From: Bacteroidetes bacterium 41-46
Lineage (GTDB): Bacteria; Bacteroidota; Bacteroidia; Bacteroidales; UBA932
Direction: 5' to 3'
Length of the DNA: 64,000 nt
Assembly: GCA_001897515.1 (NCBI GenBank)
Contig: MKTA01000032.1
Coordinates: 62,001-126,000 of the forward strand
In this document: one piece after another, positions 62,638 to 64,000 of the stretch
Position numbering within the stretch: position 1 is the first letter of the stretch
How the letters are laid out: each line of letters begins with the position of its first letter
Made by a program: the position numbers and the translations under genes
Notes under the pieces: model-generated
Told to the model about the DNA's origin: nothing
What the model saw: the letters and a program-made list of their open reading frames with translations, nothing else
Database searches by the model: none

Positions 62638-63912
62638 ATGGAAATAAACCTTACCCTAGTAGTATTTGCCTCTAATCTCCATGATAATCAATCTGTATCC
62701 GGATCCAGAGAGGCTCTTTACTCAGATTTTAAGAAAAATTATTCATTAAAAATTGTTAGTGCACAGGAGTATGAGCCAATAAAAGGACAGGAGGAGTTTG
62801 CAATTGCATTTATTGCTACCGGAGGTACTGAGCAGCTATTCCTTAGCAATTGGCAAAAAATATCAAGGCCCCTGGTTATTTTAAGCGACTCTTTCCATAA
62901 CTCTTTAGCAGCTACCCTTGAGATATCCAGCTGGCTTAGTGGTAGAAAAATTAAACATAAACATCTCAACTTCCCTATAAACCCAACAGAAGATTACATG
63001 AGCAACCTTCATAGGGAGATATCTCTACTTTCAAATGTTCATAAAGCTTTTAAAGAGATTTCAACCACAAAAGTAGGATTGATAGGTGAAGCCTCTCCAT
63101 GGTTGATTGCATCAGATGTTGATAAATATTCGTTGACTTCAAGGCTGGGAGTAAAGTTTATTGATATACCAATTTCATCATTAGAAGAGAGATTCAATAA
63201 CATAGATACATACAGCGGCAAATATGCACTTACCTCAAGTGAGTCTGAAAAACTCATAACTGATTATTCTAAAGTAATTGACGGAGGAAGGACAAAGGGA
63301 GATGTTATAGAGGCTGTAAAGATGTACAATGCAATTAAACAAATTGTTCAGGATAATGAGCTTAATGCAATATCTATCAAATGTTTTGATGTTATTGGTA
63401 CATGCAAAACTACAGCATGTCTTGCATTGTCAATTTTAAATGATAAGGGCTTAGTATCAGGATGTGAAGGAGATATACCAACACTTTGGTCAATGATTAT
63501 TGCCAGGGCGCTACTTAATAAACCGGTTTTCATGGCAAACCCATCCTCTATTGATAGATCAACAAGAAGTGTAGATTTTGCACATTGTACAACGCCTCTA
63601 TCATTTTCCGATAAATTTAAACTGCCATCTCATTTTGAATCAGGGATTGGAATTGGAGTTGCAGCAGAGCTCACTCTGGGGAATTACACACTTTTTAAAT
63701 GTGGTGGTGAAAGTCTTGATATTATGTTTTGCGCTTCTGGTAGAGTTGTTGAAAACACCAGAGTTGCTGAGAGGTGCAGAACACAAGTTAAATTTGTGTT
63801 TGATAATGAAAAAGAGATAGATACATTCCTAAATTCCCATCTTGGAAACCACACTATTCTTATACCGGGAAATTATATAGAGGAGCTTGAGCATTTTTTC
63901 CAACTTTATTAG
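62638..63912 (+). CDS. L-fucose/L-arabinose isomerase-like protein
   Basis: 424 aa; AIKCFDVIGTCKTTACLALSILNDKGLVSGCEGDIPTLWSMIIARALLNKPVFMANPSSID, C-terminal HTILIPGNYIEELEHFFQL. Confidence 0.8.
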   Translation: MEINLTLVVFASNLHDNQSVSGSREALYSDFKKNYSLKIVSAQEYEPIKGQEEFAIAFIATGGTEQLFLSNWQKISRPLVILSDSFHNSLAATLEISSWLSGRKIKHKHLNFPINPTEDYMSNLHREISLLSNVHKAFKEISTTKVGLIGEASPWLIASDVDKYSLTSRLGVKFIDIPISSLEERFNNIDTYSGKYALTSSESEKLITDYSKVIDGGRTKGDVIEAVKMYNAIKQIVQDNELNAISIKCFDVIGTCKTTACLALSILNDKGLVSGCEGDIPTLWSMIIARALLNKPVFMANPSSIDRSTRSVDFAHCTTPLSFSDKFKLPSHFESGIGIGVAAELTLGNYTLFKCGGESLDIMFCASGRVVENTRVAERCRTQVKFVFDNEKEIDTFLNSHLGNHTILIPGNYIEELEHFFQLY

Positions 63913-63919
63913 TGTTATT

Positions 63920-64000
63920 ATGAAAATAATTAATTATTCTGTAACCCTCCTTCTAATATTGCTTTCAAATATATTATACTCCCAGCAGATTTTAATAAAA
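63920..64000 (+). CDS. Unidentified secreted protein, truncated by window end
   Basis: MKIINYSVTLLLILLSNILYSQQILIK... signal-peptide-like start in an open frame to the edge. Confidence 0.6.
   Translation, partial: MKIINYSVTLLLILLSNILYSQQILIK

Overview
This 64 kb window looks like a gene-dense chromosomal segment of an anaerobic or microaerobic Bacteroidota member. The lineage is inferred from gene content, TAnnTTTG-type -7 promoter elements and low GC. I see about 52 protein-coding genes, mostly housekeeping or core metabolic: carAB (carB cut by the left edge), ispG, rsh, hydG, fprA, ligA, PPi-type pfkA plus GH13, umuDC, a 2-oxoacid dehydrogenase operon, rarA, rlmD-alkD-mnmE, tamL, two SpoU methyltransferases, tatAC, valS, etfBA-acd, CDF and a fucose-isomerase-like gene. 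There is no rRNA, tRNA, CRISPR array, transposase or prophage. The strongest candidate for something unusual is a three-gene unit at 23.9-27.3 kb, bounded by a Bacteroidota-type promoter and an intrinsic terminator. It appears to encode a YjbH/GfcD-like outer-membrane protein split into two genes, flanking a ZU5-like lipoprotein that ends in a perfect (HX)6 histidine tail. Other points worth checking: a VanZ-family gene translationally coupled between umuD and umuC; a NagB-PIG-L fusion whose deaminase catalytic loop is deleted; an IspG with a short remnant of the large-type insert domain; a CAD/CPS1-like carAB; a PPi-type PFK paired with a cytoplasmic amylase; and several terminators or repeats placed in or against coding sequence. 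All assignments come from reading the sequence and from recalled family motifs; no database search was run.
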